Part shown: positions 6,193-6,740 of the stretch, piece after piece
Layout: each line of letters opens with the position of its first letter
Position numbering within the stretch: position 1 is the first letter of the stretch
Source: Alphaproteobacteria bacterium
GTDB taxonomy: Bacteria > Pseudomonadota > Alphaproteobacteria > SMXP01
Reading direction: 5' to 3'
Assembly: GCA_021774995.1 (NCBI GenBank)
Contig: JAJFIM010000352.1
Location: 1 to 6,740, forward strand
DNA length: 6,740 nucleotides
Program-made: the position numbers and the translations under genes
Notes under the pieces: model-generated
What the model was told of the DNA's origin: nothing
Databases searched by the model: none
Seen by the model: the letters and a program-made list of their open reading frames with translations, nothing else

Positions 6193-6740
6193 TCAACCCG
6201 CGCGTTTGAGAAGGGCTTGGCGCTCAGCCTCCATTTCTGGGGGCAGGCGATCACCGAAGCGATCGAAAAAGGGTTTTTGATCTTGCCCTTCCGCTTTGGC
6301 TTCCCCACTGTCGATGGACATGACTTTGTTGAAGGTTTCTTCGCTAAAATCGAGCCCTTGCCAGGTGATGTCCTTATAATGAGGCGTCAGGCCAAAGGCG
6401 CTGGGCGCGGCGTCAACCGCGCCGTTCACCCGGTCGAGAATCCATTTCATCACGCGCATGTTTTGGCCGAAACCGGGCCAGATAAATTTGCCGTTTTCGT
6501 CTTTGCGGAACCAATTGACCCGGAAGATCTTTGGCGGATGGCTAAGCTTGGCGCCGAACTCCAGCCAGTGGGTCCAGTAATCGCCCATATTGTAGCCGCA
6601 AAAGGGCAGCATCGCCATGGGATCGCGGCGAATGGCGGCTTGATTGTCGGCGGCCGCGGTGGCTTCCGAGCCCATGGTGGCGGCCAGATAAACGCCGTGG
6701 CGCCAATCGGTCGCCTCATAGACCAGGGGAAAAGTTTTGG
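6193..6740 (-). CDS. pckG: Phosphoenolpyruvate carboxykinase (GTP), C-terminal part (partial)
   Basis: About 182 codons are present. The 5' part lies beyond the right edge; the family is about 600 residues. The enzyme converts oxaloacetate and GTP to PEP, CO2 and GDP in the cytoplasm, the entry step of gluconeogenesis. The frame begins TFPLVYEATDWRHGVYLAAT and continues with RRDPMAMLPFCGYNMGDYW, a core family segment. WFRKDENGKFIWPGFGQN keeps the three phenylalanines that stack on the guanine base in GTP-type enzymes, at the same spacing as in vertebrate PCK1 (F517, F525, F530). This separates it from the unrelated ATP-type enzyme. The C-terminus ends KRAG with TGA at 6195-6193. The gene converges on the beta-propeller gene across 153 bases, with no functional link visible. 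The methionine at 6675-6673 is internal, not a start. Confidence 0.95.
   Translation of the reverse strand, partial: KTFPLVYEATDWRHGVYLAATMGSEATAAADNQAAIRRDPMAMLPFCGYNMGDYWTHWLEFGAKLSHPPKIFRVNWFRKDENGKFIWPGFGQNMRVMKWILDRVNGAVDAAPSAFGLTPHYKDITWQGLDFSEETFNKVMSIDSGEAKAEGQDQKPFFDRFGDRLPPEMEAERQALLKRAG

Noticed and set aside
5984..6280. Rightward 98-codon frame and leftward 133-codon frame across the 6040-6192 gap
   Set aside because: Their translations contain FPRKRES and IPASAGMT, the known spurious product of the palindromic repeat. They also overlap real genes on both sides.
1..6740. CRISPR array, tRNA or rRNA gene, transposase, toxin-antitoxin or phage-defence genes
   Set aside because: No regularly spaced repeats, no cloverleaf or rRNA core sequence recognised, and all sizeable coding frames are accounted for by the listed genes.

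Overview
The window comes from a Gram-negative, probably proteobacterial chromosome. The evidence is Sec-type signal peptides, a class II (c'-type) c-type cytochrome, a periplasmic AztD-like beta-propeller and a TetR-controlled MFS exporter pair. An alphaproteobacterium is plausible, but this is an inference from gene families and moderate G+C, not from a marker gene. Coding density is high. I see no rRNA, tRNA, CRISPR array, transposase or phage gene.

Layout, left to right. Positions 1-696 (minus) hold the N-terminal part of a membrane-anchored sensor protein whose signalling domain lies beyond the left edge. Positions 838-2100 (minus) encode a DHA3/MFS_3-type exporter. Positions 2145-3320 (minus) encode a DHA1/TetA-like exporter. 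Positions 3401-4081 (minus) encode a TetR-family repressor. A divergent control region (4082-4252) follows. Then come two rightward genes: a c'-type (cytochrome c-556-like) haem protein (4253-4789) and, 14 bases later, an AztD-like periplasmic beta-propeller (4804-6039). A short convergent gap carries a 74-base element made of two hairpins (6084-6157). The 3' end of a leftward GTP-type PEP carboxykinase (6193-6740) runs off the right edge.

How the genes fit together. The repressor and the two exporters form a leftward cluster. The 14-base word TGACTGATWGGTCA occurs twice: once across the -35 region of a good sigma70-type promoter for the repressor, and once between the repressor and the first exporter. 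This suggests that the TetR protein controls its own gene and, separately, the exporter pair, and is relieved by an unknown effector that the pumps remove. The rightward pair looks like a two-gene periplasmic operon, with both products exported and a strong AAGGAG ribosome site between them. The beta-propeller resembles AztD zinc metallochaperones, but no aztABC zinc transporter genes are in view and its partner is a cytochrome. That makes it the least ordinary gene pairing here. Nothing in the window amounts to a clearly new multi-gene system.
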